Shown here: piece after piece, positions 11,113-22,772 of the stretch
How the letters are laid out: each line of letters starts with the position of its first letter
Numbering within the stretch: position 1 is the stretch's first letter
DNA from: Cyrtodaria siliqua
Taxonomy: Eukaryota; Mollusca; Bivalvia; Adapedonta; Hiatellidae
Length of the DNA stretch: 64,000 nucleotides
Direction of reading: 5' to 3'
Assembly: GCA_037043455.1 (NCBI GenBank)
Contig: JAWPHD010000130.1
Span: 62,001 to 126,000, forward strand
The notes under the pieces: generated by a model
The model's input: only the letters and a program-made list of their open reading frames with translations
The model's database searches: none
Told to the model about the DNA's origin: nothing
Translations under genes and position numbers: made by a program

Positions 11113-11573
11113 ACGTTACGTTCATTTTCAGGATTTAAGTAGACGTCAGTATAGGGTTCCCAATCAGTCTTGTCAACGGACAATCAAAGAGAAACGTGTA
11201 CTGGTGAACATTAACTGTGTTTGCCACGAAACTTTCAGTGCATTGTCAAATAACTGGGTCATGACCTCTTTTGATTTATGTTCTAACATCCGTGGTAAAT
11301 ATTGCCTGAAATGGACAGTTTGTAAATATATTCGCGAGTGATTTTGAACTTCCCTTTCGATGGGAGTCGGGTTTCATTTCCACTCGTTCACATCCCGTTT
11401 CTCATAAACAAGTAAGACTTCTTTCATATTGTGAATTAATTCCTCATACTCATCCGTTAAATAATATATTAGTAGTTTGATTTTTTTTTTTCAAAATCAG
11501 AAACACGCGAATTTACGTCTGCTCAAAATTGTCTTTTTGTAAAGGATCGCGAAATTTAATTCTCACCAAATAA
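11113..11573. other. No recognisable gene
   Basis: Unique AT-rich spacer between the SINE F fragment and the 4.4-kb array. It contains a T9 tract near 11482. Confidence 0.5.
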
Positions 11574-14500
11574 AATGATTCCAAAGTACTCAGTATCGCC
11601 ATGTAATAGATGCATGCCAATGATTCCACGGTACTCAGTATCGCCATGTAATAGATGCATGCCAATGATTCCACGGTACTCAGTATCGCCATGTAATAGA
11701 TGCATGCCAATGATTCCACGGTACTCAGTATCGCCATGTAATAGATGCATGCCAATGATTCCACGGTACTCAGTATCGCCATGTAATAGATGCATGTCAA
11801 TGATTCCACGGTACTCAGTATCGCCATGTAATAGATGCATGTCAATGATTCCACGGTACTCAGTATCGCCATGTAATAGATGCATGTCAATGATTCCACA
11901 GTACTCAGTATCGCCATGTAATAGATGCATGTCAATGATTCCACGGTACTCAGTATCGCCATGTAATAGATGCATGCCAATGATTCCACGGTACTCAGTA
12001 TCGCCATGTAATAGATGCATGCCAATGATTCCACAGTACTCAGTATCGCCATGTAATAGATGCATGTCAATGATTCCACAGTACTCAGTATCGCCATGTA
12101 ATAGATGCATGCCAATGATTCCACAGTACTCAGTATCGCCATGTAATAGATGCATGCCAATGATTCCACAGTACTCAGTATCGCCATGTAATAGATGCAT
12201 GCCAATGATTCCACGGTACTCAGTATCGCCATGTAATAGATGCATGCCAATGATTCCACAGTACTCAGTATCGCCATGTAATAGATGCATGCCAATGATT
12301 CCACGGTACTCAGTATCGCCATGTAATAGATGCATGTCAATGATTCCACGGTACTCAGTATCGCCATGTAATAGATGCATGTCAATGATTCCACAGTACT
12401 CAGTATCGCCATGTAATAGATGCATGTCAATGATTCCACAGTACTCAGTATCGCCATGTAATAGATGCATGCCAATGATTCCACGGTACTCAGTATCGCC
12501 ATGTAATAGATGCATGCCAATGATTCCACGGTACTCAGTATCGCCATGTAATAGATGCATGCCAATGATTCCACGGTACTCAGTATCGCCATGTAATAGA
12601 TGCATGTCAATGATTCCACGGTACTCAGCATCGCCATGTAATAGATGCATGTCAATGATTCCACGGTACTCAGTATCGCCATGTAATAGATGCATGTCAA
12701 TGATTCCACGGTACTCAGTATCGCCATGTAATAGATGCATGTCAATGATTCCACGGTACTCAGTATCGCCATGTAATAGATGCATGCCAATGATTCCACA
12801 GTACTCAGTATCGCCATGTAATAGATGCATGTCAATGATTCCACAGTACTCAGTATCGCCATGTAATAGATGCATGCCAATGATTCCACGGTACTCAGTA
12901 TCGCTTCGTATACATGTAATAGATGCATGCCAATGATTCCACAGTACTCAGTATCGCCATGTAACAGATGCATGCCAATGATTCCACGGTACTCAGTATC
13001 GCTTCGTATACATGTAATAGATGCAAGCCAATGATTCCACAGTACTCAGTATCGCCATGTAATAGATGCATGTCAATGATTCCACAGTACTCAGTATCGC
13101 CATGTAACAGATGCATGCCAATGATTCCACAGTACTCAGTATCGCCATGTAACAGATGCATGCCAATGATTCCACAGTACTCAGTATCGCCATGTAATAG
13201 ATGCATGTCAATGATTCCACGGTACTCAGTATCGCCATGTAATAGATGCATGCCAATGATTCCACAGTACTCAGTATCGCCATGTAATAGATGCATGCCA
13301 ATGATTCCACAGTACTCAGTATCGCCATGTAATAGATGCATGTCAATGATTCCACAGTACTCAGTATCGCCATGTAACAGATGCATGCCAATGATTCCAC
13401 GGTACTCAGTATCGCCATGTAACAGATGCATGTCAATGATTCCACGGTACTCAGTATCGCTTCATATACATGTAATAGATGCATGCCAATGATTCCACGG
13501 TACTCAGTATCGCCATGTAACAGATGCATGTCAATGATTCCACAGTACTCAGTATCGCCATGTAATAGATGCATGTCAATGATTCCACAGTACTCAGTAT
13601 CGCTTCATATACATGTAATAGATGCATGTCAATGATTCCACAGTACTCAGTATCGCCATGTAATAGATGCATGCCAATGATTCCACAGTACTCAGTATCG
13701 CCATGTAATAGATGCATGTCAATGATTCCACGGTACTCAGTATCGCCATGTAATAGATGCATGCCAATGATTCCACAGTACTCAGTATCGCCATGTAATA
13801 GATGCATGTCAATGATTCCACAGTACTCAGTATCGCCATGTAATAGATGCATGTCAATGATTCCACGGTACTCAGTATCGCCATGTAATAGATGCATGTC
13901 AATGATTCCACAGTACTCAGTATCGCCATGTAATAGATGCATGCCAATGATTCCACGGTACTCAGTATCGCTTCGTATACATGTAATAGATGCATGCCAA
14001 TGATTCCACAGTACTCAGTATCGCCATGTAACAGATGCATGCCAATGATTCCACGGTACTCAGTATCGCTTCGTATACATGTAATAGATGCAAGCCAATG
14101 ATTCCACGGTACTCAGTATCGCCATGTAATAGATGCATGTCAATGATTCCACGGTACTCAGTATCGCTTCATATACATGTAATAGATGCATGCCAATGAT
14201 TCCACAGTACTCAGTATCGCCATGTAACAGATGCATGCCAATGATTCCACGGTACTCAGTATCGCTTCGTATACATGTAATAGATGCATGCCAATGATTC
14301 CACGGTACTCAGTATCGCCATGTAACAGATGCATGCCAATGATTCCACGGTACTCAGTATCGCTTCGTATACATGTAATAGATGCAAGCCAATGATTCCA
14401 CGGTACTCAGTATCGCTTCGTATACATGTAATAGATGCAAGCCAATGATTCCACGGTACTCAGTATCGCCATGTAACAGATGCATGCCAATGATTCCACG

Positions 14501-15977
14501 GTACTCATTATCGCCATGTAATAGATGCAAGCCAATGATTCCACGGTACTCAGTATCGCTTCGTATACATGTAATAGATGCATGTCAATGATTCCACGGT
14601 ACTCAGTATCGCCATGTAATAGATGCATGCCAATGATTCCACGGTACTCAGTATCGCTTCGTATACATGTAATAGATGCATGCAAATGATTCCACGGTAC
14701 TCAGTATCGCTTCATATACATGTAATAGATGCATGCAAATGATTCCACGGTACTCAGTATCGCTTCATATACATGTAATAGATGCAAGCCAATGATTCCA
14801 CGGTACTCAGTATCGCTTCATATACATGTAATAGATGCAAGCCAATGATTCCACGGTACTCAGTATCGCTTCATATACATGTAATAGATGCATGCCAATG
14901 ATTCCACAGTACTCAGTATCGCCATTTAATAGATGCATGCCAATGATTCCACAGTACTCAGTATCGCCATGTAATAGATGCATGCCAATGATTCCACGGT
15001 ACTCAGTATCGCTTCATATACATGTAATAGATGCAAGCCAATGATTCCACGGTACTCAGTATCGCTTCATATACATGTAATAGATGCATGCCAATGATTC
15101 CACAGTACTCAGTATCGCCATGTAATAGATGCATGCAAATGATTCCACGGTACTCTGTATCGCTTCATATACATGTAATAGATGCAAGCCAATGATTCCA
15201 CGGTACTCAGTATCGCTTCATATACATGTAATAGATGCAAGCCAATGATTCCACGGTACTCAGTATCGCTTCATATACATGTAATAGATGCATGCCAATG
15301 ATTCCACAGTACTCAGTATCGCCATGTAATAGATGCATGCCAATGATTCCACGGTACTCTGTATCGCTTCATATACATGTAATAGATGCATGCAAATGAT
15401 TCCACTGTACTCAGTATCGCTTCATATACATGTAATAGATGCAAGCCAATGATTCCACGGTACTCAGTATCGCTTCACATACATGTAATAGATGCATGCC
15501 AATGATTCCACGGTACTCAGTATCGCTTCATATACATGTAATAGATGCATGCCAATGATTCCACGGTACTCAGTATCGCTTCATGTACATGTAATAGATG
15601 CATGCCAATGAGTCCACGGTACTCAGTATCGCTTCATATACATGTAATAGATGCATGCCAATGATTCCACGGTACTCAGTATCGCTTCATATACATGTAA
15701 TATATGCATGCCAATGATTCCACGGTACTCAGTATCGCTTCATATACATGTCATAGATGCATGCCAATGATTCCACGGTACTCAGTATCGCTTCATATAC
15801 ATGTAATAGATGCATGCCAATGATTCCACGGTACTCAGTATCGCTTCTTATACATGTAATAGATGCAAGCCAATGATTCCACAGTACTCAGTATCGCTTC
15901 ATATACATGTAATAGATGAATGCCAATGATTCCACAGTACTCAGTATCGCTTCATATACATGTAATAGATGCATGCT
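11574..15977. repeat. 4.4-kb minisatellite of 45-bp and 53-bp units, about 90 copies
   Basis: The 45-bp unit contains catgtaatagatgcatgcc, aatgattccacggtac and tcagtatcg. The 53-bp unit is the same with 8 extra bases (ttcgtata or ttcatata) before catgtaatag. 11574-12899 is pure 45-bp. 12900-14690 mixes both, mostly with ttcgtata, and 14690-15977 is mostly 53-bp with ttcatata. Variable sites are mainly gcc/gtc, ccacgg/ccacag, and aatag/aacag. Because 45 is a multiple of three, frames of over 400 codons stay open on both strands across the first block; 53-bp units shift the frame and break them. In the plus frame most variants change the amino acid, which argues against coding. Confidence 0.98.
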
Positions 15978-16258
15978 AGATGCCCAACTGCAGCCAGGTT
16001 TCAAAATATGATATTATAGCAAAAGCTATGTTTAAGTACTTCAAACTTATCATATCACCCTAACGAGTTTCATCCTGTCTCAAGAATTAATGTTCAAGAA
16101 TTTTAGTGTTACATTATGAGACATTTTTAAGCTTAGTACAATGGATTGACGACACGTATTTTAACAATTTATGTTTAGGGTCATTAGAGAAGTTATTCAC
16201 TATCATTTATGTTGAATATGAAATACGTAAGTAATGTTATAAACAGTTTATGTACATA
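15978..16258. other. No recognisable gene
   Basis: Short AT-rich unique spacer. Confidence 0.5.
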
Positions 16259-16526
16259 GAAGTATTGCTTTGTTTGTATGTTATTTTACGTCATTTTCAA
16301 CACATGTAATGTTATATATGACGGTTCATTGTTTTGTGGTGGAGGCAGACCACCCACTTTTCCTGGGTAGAACCAGTATTGTACTCCTCCTGCCATCCGT
16401 AAGAATCGACACTTCCTCATTACAAGTCAATATCCCAATGGGATTCGAACCCGCAGCGGTGAGAGGCGAGAAGGTTTACAACGCAACGTCGTTAACCCCT
16501 CGGCCACAGAGACGCTCATGAAGTAT
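16259..16526 (-). mobile_element. SINE family C, near full length, with target-site duplication
   Basis: On the minus strand the head resembles a serine/leucine-type tRNA: box A tgtggccgagggg (plus 16496-16508) and box B gggttcgaatcc (plus 16441-16452). The body holds the shared ctgggtagaaccag motif and the tail ends in gtaaaat...aaacaaa. The 7-bp duplication gaagtat at 16259-16265 and 16520-16526 brackets the element. Related copies are at 25816-26027 (plus), 27790-27856 and 38228-38378 (minus). Confidence 0.9.
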
Positions 16527-16571
16527 AGAACAATGAAGGAAGGTTTTCTCCACTTTCGTCGTAGTTGTGTT

Positions 16572-17858
16572 GTTTTTAGCTCTACTGGCCAAGGGCTTAT
16601 GGGATGGTGTGTTGTCCGTCTTCCGTCGTCCGTCGTCCGTCCGTCGTCCGTCCGTCCGTTAACTTTTGTGTACACTCTAGAGGCCACATTTCTGATGCAA
16701 TCATCATGAAACTTTGTCAGAATGTTTGTCTCAATGAAATCACGGTCAAGTTCGAAAATGGGTTATGTGGGGTCAAAAACTAGGTCACTAGGTCAAATAT
16801 TGGAAAAACCTTGTGTACACTCTAGAGGCCATATTTTTGACCCGAGCTTGATGCAACTTTGTCAGAATGTTTGTCTTAATTATATCTTAGTCAAGTTTGA
16901 AAATGGGTCACATGGGGTTAAAAACTAGGTCACTAGGTCAAATACTTGAAAAACATTGTGTACACTCTAGAAGCCGTATTTCTGACCTAATCTTGATGAA
17001 ACTTTGTCAAAATGTTTGTCTCAATGAAATCTCGGTCAAGTTCAAAAATGGGTCATGTGGCGTCAAAAACTAGGTCACTATGTTAAATACTTGAAAAAAC
17101 TTGTGTACACTCTAGAGGTCATATTTGTTACCCAATCTTGATGAAATTTTGTCAAATTGTTTATCTTAATTATATCTTGATCAAGTTCGGAAATGGGTCA
17201 CATGATGTTAAAAACTAGGTCACTAGGTCAAATATTGGAAAAACCTTGTGTACACTCTAGAGGCCATATTTTTGACCCGAGCTTGATGCAACTTTGTCAG
17301 AATGTTTGTCTTAATTATATCTTGGTCAAGTTTGAAAATGGGTCACATGGGGTTAAAAACTAGGTCACTAGGTCAAATATTGGAAAAACCTTGTGTACAC
17401 TCTTTGTCAAAATGTTTGTCTTAATTATATCTTGGTCAAGTTCAAAAATAGGTCACATGGTGTTAAAAACTAGGTCACTAGGTCAAACTTTGGAAAAACC
17501 GTGTGTACACTCTAGAGGCCATATTTTTGACCCGATCTTGATGCAATTTTGTCAGAATATTTGTCTCAATTATAGCTTGCTAAAGTTCGAAAATGGGTCA
17601 CACAGGGTCAAAAACTAGGTCACTAGTACACTCTAGAGGCCATATTTCTGACTCGATCTTGATGAAACTTTGTCGAAATGTTGTCTTAATTATATTTTGG
17701 TCAAGTTCGAAAATGGGTCCCATGGGGTCAAAAACTAGGTCACTAGGTCAAATACTTGAAAAACCTTGTGTACACTCTAGACACCATGTAGTACGACTCG
17801 ATTCATCAATGGTATAACAGCCAGTAGAGCGTTCACAGGCCCTCTTGGGCCTCTTGTT
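16572..17858 (+). mobile_element. (TCCG)n-headed tandem element, type 1, about 145-bp units
   Basis: It begins tttttagctctactggcc, passes through a ccgtcgtccgt tract (16618-16660) and continues with about eight units of about 145 bp, each starting tgtacactctagaggcc and ending aaaactaggtcactaggtca. The last unit is followed by cccttcttgggcct-like text ending ctcttgtttt. The same head and end bracket 49705-50643, with different units inside. Units around 17395 and 17620 are truncated. There is no coding potential. I recall similar 'aaaactaggtcactaggtca' repeats in bivalve assemblies, but this could not be searched here. Confidence 0.85.
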
Positions 17859-19201
17859 TTCCATAGCGATGGTTCAGAGGGAAACTACTTTATCTTGGCC
17901 TTTATTTTATATAGTTACACTAGTTTCGCGTTAACCCATTGGTAGATCGTATCACAGTGAGTGCTTCAGAGAACTATAACCTGAATATTAATAAGGCTGA
18001 AAATGAAAATGTGCCTTTCGAAATGTTCAAGTCATCTCTAGATTATAATCGAAACTCATCGATTATGTACAATCGCAGAATATCCAATCAACGTCAAAGA
18101 TAAAGAATTATAAACCTTCTGCTATGTCAACTCCTGCCTGAACGATTTCATTGACATTCTCTTATGCAGGTACGTGACTATCCATACCGTTATTGATGCG
18201 AATATCTGCTACGAAAGCAATGCATTTAGGCGTATGTGGAAATGTAACACTGGGGCTAGATTTATTTGCGAACATTGCTATTTAATCCCAATACATTTCC
18301 TGAAAGTGTCGATGTATCTCTCGTCCTTTAGTTATATGTAGTTAGAATAGATTTGCGTTGAGCCTCGATATGGGAGATTATGATATGTAACTGAGAAGAT
18401 ATAGAAACAATTAAAACATATTCAATACATGAGAAATTTAAATATACACATAAGGAAAAGTTAACTGAAGCTATTTAGTTATCAATGTGACGAAACCACG
18501 TGAGTTCACGGCAATCAATTATTAACAAAACCCTGTATTCATGTAGGCTTTTGCTTCGTAACTTTCTGAATATTTAACGAATTTTGTTCAACTAAAGTAC
18601 ATATACCTGTACAAGTGAGGTATTCTCTATACCTCTCCAAAGTGAGGTTGTCTCTCCGTCGCAAAAGGTAATTCGATTCTTCCGGTTCTTTGAGAGATTA
18701 GCCCTTTCAAAATGTACACGATCATATACTTCTTTCATATCCAAAACATCGGGAGTGCTAATCTCAGAAATTATTGGATGAATCGGAGTGCCTTTGGCAA
18801 ATAAATAAATAACTTACTTTGAAGAGGTATATGCGCTTTATACTGTAACCCAACCGACTCCCTTAAAACATCGCCGACTCGTCTTATTCTACCGTAGGTT
18901 TAAATACTTACTGATGCAGTATGATCAAAAACCAATACTGTACAAAAACAATCAGCTTGGTACTAGTCTTATAAGTAATATTACTGCCAGAGCAAATGTA
19001 AGCCATGAAGTTTAAGCCTAATTAGGAGATGCTGCCCTTTGTGCGATGTTTGACTGAACATGAAATCATACTGACCGTTACTGACATTATTGGACAATAA
19101 GATTAATGTATCCTACTCTATAAACCTATTGCTTTTATCTGAGTATGTAGACGCTATGCCTCTTTCTCCGGTATTTCAAAATAGAGGTCGCTTCCCGAGT
19201 A
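17859..19201. other. No recognisable gene or repeat
   Basis: About 1.3 kb of non-repetitive sequence, somewhat richer in GC than its neighbours. No long open frame and no recognisable protein motif on either strand. Confidence 0.5.
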
Positions 19202-19276
19202 AAAGTAGCTATCCCGAACAACAGTCAAAGTTTACAACATATGTACACCTTTTCTAAACTTCCTGACGACGAGGTA
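19202..19276 (+). repeat. Dispersed repeat shared with 31229-31305
   Basis: Both places read aaagtagctatcccg, then aacaacag, tttacaacatatgt and tttctaaac in the same order with small differences and in the same orientation. Type unknown. Confidence 0.65.
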
Positions 19277-19432
19277 TTTGATTGAATTGAAATGAATTGG
19301 AGTTTATAGCCGCACCAACAGCTAATGTCATATGGCGACTTTCCAGCTTCCATTGGTGGAGGAAGACCACAGGCAATGTTCAAGCACGAGCGGGCACCTG
19401 GGTAGAACCACCGACGTTCCGCAAGCCAGCTG

Positions 19433-19550
19433 TGTTAGACCCCGTATAAAGCTTTATGCGTACCCTTCTTCCGCATAAAGCTCCCCTGTAGCTCCCCTGT
19501 AGATTTATGCGGAAGACATGTACATATAATTTTGAGCTAGTCGTTCAAAA

Positions 19551-19598
<48 letters not shown>

Positions 19599-19902
19599 GA
19601 AGAAGAAGAAGAAGAAGAAGAAGAAGAAGAAGAAGAAGAAGAAGAAGAAGAAGAAGAAGAAGAAGAAGAAGAAGAAGAAGAAGAAGAAGGAGAAGATGAT
19701 GATGGTGATGGTGATGATGATGATGATATAAAACTATTACGTATTATTAAAAAAAAATATTATTATTATTATTATTATTGATGTATTGTTCTTCTTCTTA
19801 TTATTAAATATTCAAGCTGGGGAGCTTCATGCGGATTGAGTATACATCCTCTCCGTATAAAGCTCCCCGGTTATTCAGAGGGAGCGTTATGGGGTGCTAC
19901 AC
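19433..19902. mobile_element. 470-bp TIR element carrying a GAT/GAA microsatellite, inserted in SINE D
   Basis: The ends are imperfect inverted repeats, tgttagacccc at the left and ggggtgctaca at the right (3 mismatches in 11). The element is bordered by a 6-bp duplication, cagctg, at 19427-19432 and 19903-19908. The intact SINE at 38396-38686 has the site only once. Subterminal gtataaagct motifs occur near both ends. The middle is almost wholly microsatellite. No transposase is present, so it is non-autonomous and its superfamily is unassigned. Confidence 0.8.
19551..19779. repeat. Compound microsatellite (GAT)n(GAA)n(GAT)n and (ATT)n
   Basis: About 15 GAT, then about 34 GAA, then mixed GAT/GGT triplets to 19729, followed at about 19759-19779 by a short ATT run. 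The open frame of Met and Lys runs here is a product of the triplet repeat. Confidence 0.97.
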
Positions 19903-20093
19903 AGCTGGTTATCTTTTTCATATAAAGATTCCTAGGCCCATGAGGGATCGAACCCACAGCGGTGAGGGCTTCTAACTTCGTCTATATGTACATGTAGAAA
20001 CAACAGTGTTGCTTTGAACCGCCAATCTTATATATGTAGTATGGTTACTAAAATAGATTGCAGTATATAATGTCATCCTAAGGAAAGTAATTA

Positions 20094-20322
20094 ACACAAT
20101 GTAGAACATTTCACTCTTGTTTTTCCAATGTTTCGATCCTAAGCTATTTGTCAAGGGAGGTTTCTTCCACGAACACTACATTTTGATCCACAACACAGTT
20201 TGATCCACAACACAGTTTGATCCACAACAATATCAAAATGTAAAAAAGTAGTGTTTGTGGAAGAACCCTTCTCTTAGGATCGAAATATTGGAAAAATAAG
20301 AGTGATATTTTCTACATTGTGT
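20094..20322. repeat. Foldback (about 100-bp arms) around a triplicated 17-bp motif
   Basis: 20094-20195 is the inverse of 20225-20322 with a few mismatches, starting acacaatgtagaa and including tttttccaatgtttcgatcc. The centre has three copies of agtttgatccacaacac-like text. MITE-like; no coding potential. Confidence 0.85.
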
Positions 20323-20383
20323 ATAATAGATGAGTACATATACCCAGTAAACTAGATAAGATCGAGGGTTCAACGCAAAACAC

Positions 20384-20678
20384 GTTACAAAGTGAATTGA
20401 ATTGAATGCCGCCCCAGAGAGAGGGGAATGATACATAGGAATCCTGGAACTTGCCCTACTCTTATTATCGAATAGATTCCTGTGGTTCTTTAACGTGCTC
20501 GATACACGGGACCGCCCGGTTTACGTCCCCATCCGACGGACGGGGCTAAGGGAAAGTGTCTTGCCCAAGAACACACCGACGGAACTCAGTGGCACCACGA
20601 AGGATTGAACCCGGTGCCTCTGTTTACAAATCCGCCGCGCTACCGACTGCGCCACCCCAGCCCTCGTTGCAAAGTGAA
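20384..20678 (-). mobile_element. SINE family A, near full length, with target-site duplication
   Basis: On the minus strand the tRNA-like head has box A tggcgcagtcgg (plus 20643-20654) and box B ggttcaatcc (plus 20602-20611). The body carries cttgggcaagacacttt (plus 20553-20569), a motif that looks like the conserved central domains of several animal SINE superfamilies; which one cannot be decided here. The 13-bp duplication gttacaaagtgaa / gttgcaaagtgaa (20384-20396, 20666-20678) brackets it. Best reference copy of the family in this window; others are at 2451, 43881, 44850, 47950 and 57995. Confidence 0.93.
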
Positions 20679-21189
20679 CGCAGTCGGGTTGACCAGCTAT
20701 GATCTTACGATTTCTCATTAACATTTGATTTACATAGGAACCCACTTCAGTAACTATACTTGTCTATCGTGTGTTTGAATTGATACTAGACTTTTGGACA
20801 GTAATTTTTTTAAAATTATGAACATAGTTTGCCAATACGTATCAGTACCATCTTAATTATATTATTAAGCATTATGTCCCCTTTTGTGTAATCCGGTATA
20901 TGTAGAGTGTTGTACTGACTGTTTAATGCTGAATAAAGTCATTTTATGTTGTTATTTGCATATTTTTTTAATTCTATACGTGTTCAAATTACTTTCATGA
21001 AAAGGATCTCTAAAAGCATTTAGTTGCTTTCGTTCCAATCCATTTATTATTATAAGTTATGCAAAATTTGTATAGTATGTTATCTTTGAAAAAAAATATG
21101 TTTAAACCAAATGACTTTATTCCCAAACCACGTTTGTATTGTATTGAATTGAAATGAATTGGAGTTTATAGCCGATTGTAAGGATAGCT
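20679..21189. other. No recognisable gene
   Basis: AT-rich unique sequence with short open frames only. Confidence 0.5.
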
Positions 21190-21525
21190 TAATGGACATT
21201 ACTGTATTTCCTGATATAGCTTTAACTAACGACCCGTTGTCCCATCATTGCGTGTACTATGGCAAATCTTAATTCAACATTGACGTCAAACTGACTTATT
21301 TTCAGAACTGGTTTCTATTTATAACCTGCTATTGAATTATTTTTTTTAGAAATACTTGCCAATCGGTATTGATCAGTCAGCTGAAATGTGTCGACGATCC
21401 TGTTGTTTACTAGATCACCCGTGCTCATGACCAAATACGAACGTAAACAATGCGGCTAATATACCTCTTCAGATAAGCTTGATTTAAAAGTTTATAAAGC
21501 ATAAACTAGTATTTGACATACTGCT
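21190..21525 (+). repeat. Dispersed direct repeat shared with 29300-29575
   Basis: Shared landmarks in the same order are aatggac, tagctttaactaacga, ccgttgtcccaccattg, caacattgacgtca, attgatcagtcag and gtaaacaatgcg. Overall similarity looks about 75-80 percent by eye. Type unknown; no open frame is conserved between the copies. Confidence 0.75.
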
Positions 21526-21533
21526 ATTTTTAC

Positions 21534-22128
21534 CTAAGGTCAGAAAAGAAATACCTGTGTTTCTGGTTACCTGACCGTCCCTATTTTTTGGCACCGACCC
21601 TACAGTTTTTTATCAAAAAAAAAAAAAAATATGACGAAAAAGCTGGGTACGAAGCGGTAATGTACGAAAAAAATGAGTACGAAACATGCGCTAAAACATG
21701 GCCGCCTCCATGTTGCCCTGCGCGTCCGTTTTGGCTATTAGAATTGGAAAATGCAGCCATGGGACAGAGCAGAAGTTATGGAAAACATTAATCATGACAT
21801 GCTGCCAGCAGATTTGTTCTTCTAATACCACCCAGCCTCAGGAAATTATAAAATTTAATCTTACGTAACCTCGTAATGGCAGAAAATATGTGTTTTCAAT
21901 GTATTTTATTCAAAACAAACAAGTTAGGAAGATATCATGAGATTGTTTTCCTTCTCTCCTTGCAAAATCACTACAAATTAACTACTTGACAAAGTTAACG
22001 ATACCTTTAACATCGTCCAAACCACATGGGCAAAAATAATAAAAATAAAAATAATAAAAAATTACCTACCTACCTACCCTAATTTTTTTCAGCCGAGTAA
22101 CAAGAAATACAGGGGTTTTTTTCTGGCC
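21534..22128. mobile_element. About 595-bp element with inverted ends
   Basis: The left end (aggtcagaaaagaaatacct then gtttctggttacctgac) is the inverse, with differences, of the right end 22066-22128, which ends acaggggtttttttctggcc. The interior includes an A15 run and a (ctac)n-like stretch near 22070. A non-autonomous DNA element is the likeliest reading. The 92-codon frame at its left is a chance frame across the A run. Confidence 0.65.
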
Positions 22129-22772
22129 TAATGTAACAGAGGCCTGTAAATGGCCTCTTCCCACTTGCACATTTGAATGTTTTTTCCCCAACTGTGGCAG
22201 AAATGTTTTCCAATCAGGAAAAATTAGTCTCTCAGAATTCGAGAAAAAGCATTAATTCTTCAATGAGTTTTTTGTCTGTTCTGTCTGAAAAGTCGGTAAT
22301 TATAATAAATAATGGATGAACATATAAGAAAGTATATTATTGTCATATTTACTGAATTGAAAAAATCTTACATCTTTCCCAAAATGAGAAATAATCGTGT
22401 GTTTTTGGACAGGTTGAGCCTCTTCCCAATTTTGTGGAAGAAAAGCTCTTGTGACAATACTTCAACTTATTGAATTCTAATATGTTTTCGTATAGAACTT
22501 CGGGATAATGTACCTTGTTTTTTTGTTCGTTTCAATTTTAATGTTCAAAAGTTTTATAAAAACAATATAGGATTATTTATTCTTGAATTTATTAAATGAG
22601 TTGGCATTTAAATGTTATGCAGCGACGGCTTGCAAATAAGCAAGAATGTAATATTCTACTTATCATAGAACAGAACGGAACAGAATGTTATTCAACTTGT
22701 ACATAATACCTCGTTGGTCATACAACTCACTAACCGACTGTAATTGTACTTTTTAGAACAAAAAAAAAGAGA
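22129..22772. other. No recognisable gene
   Basis: AT-rich unique sequence. Short local repeat acagaacggaacagaa near 22670 only. Confidence 0.5.

Larger units (their letters stand above)
19281..19975 (-). mobile_element. SINE family D, split by a later insertion
   Basis: On the minus strand the head with box B (gggttcgatccc, plus 19946-19957) lies right of the insertion, and the tail (tcctccaccaatggaagctg and caattcaatt, both minus) lies left of it. Removing 19433-19902 and one copy of cagctg restores the order seen in the intact plus-strand copy at 38396-38686. Confidence 0.9.

Noticed and set aside
11513..12973. Open frame of 486 codons on the minus strand (and similar ones of 439 and 453 codons on either strand)
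   Set aside because: All are products of the 45-bp tandem repeat. They overlap one another, and the common variants are non-synonymous in most frames.
19507..19731. Met- and Lys-rich frame
   Set aside because: Translation of GAT/GAA triplets.
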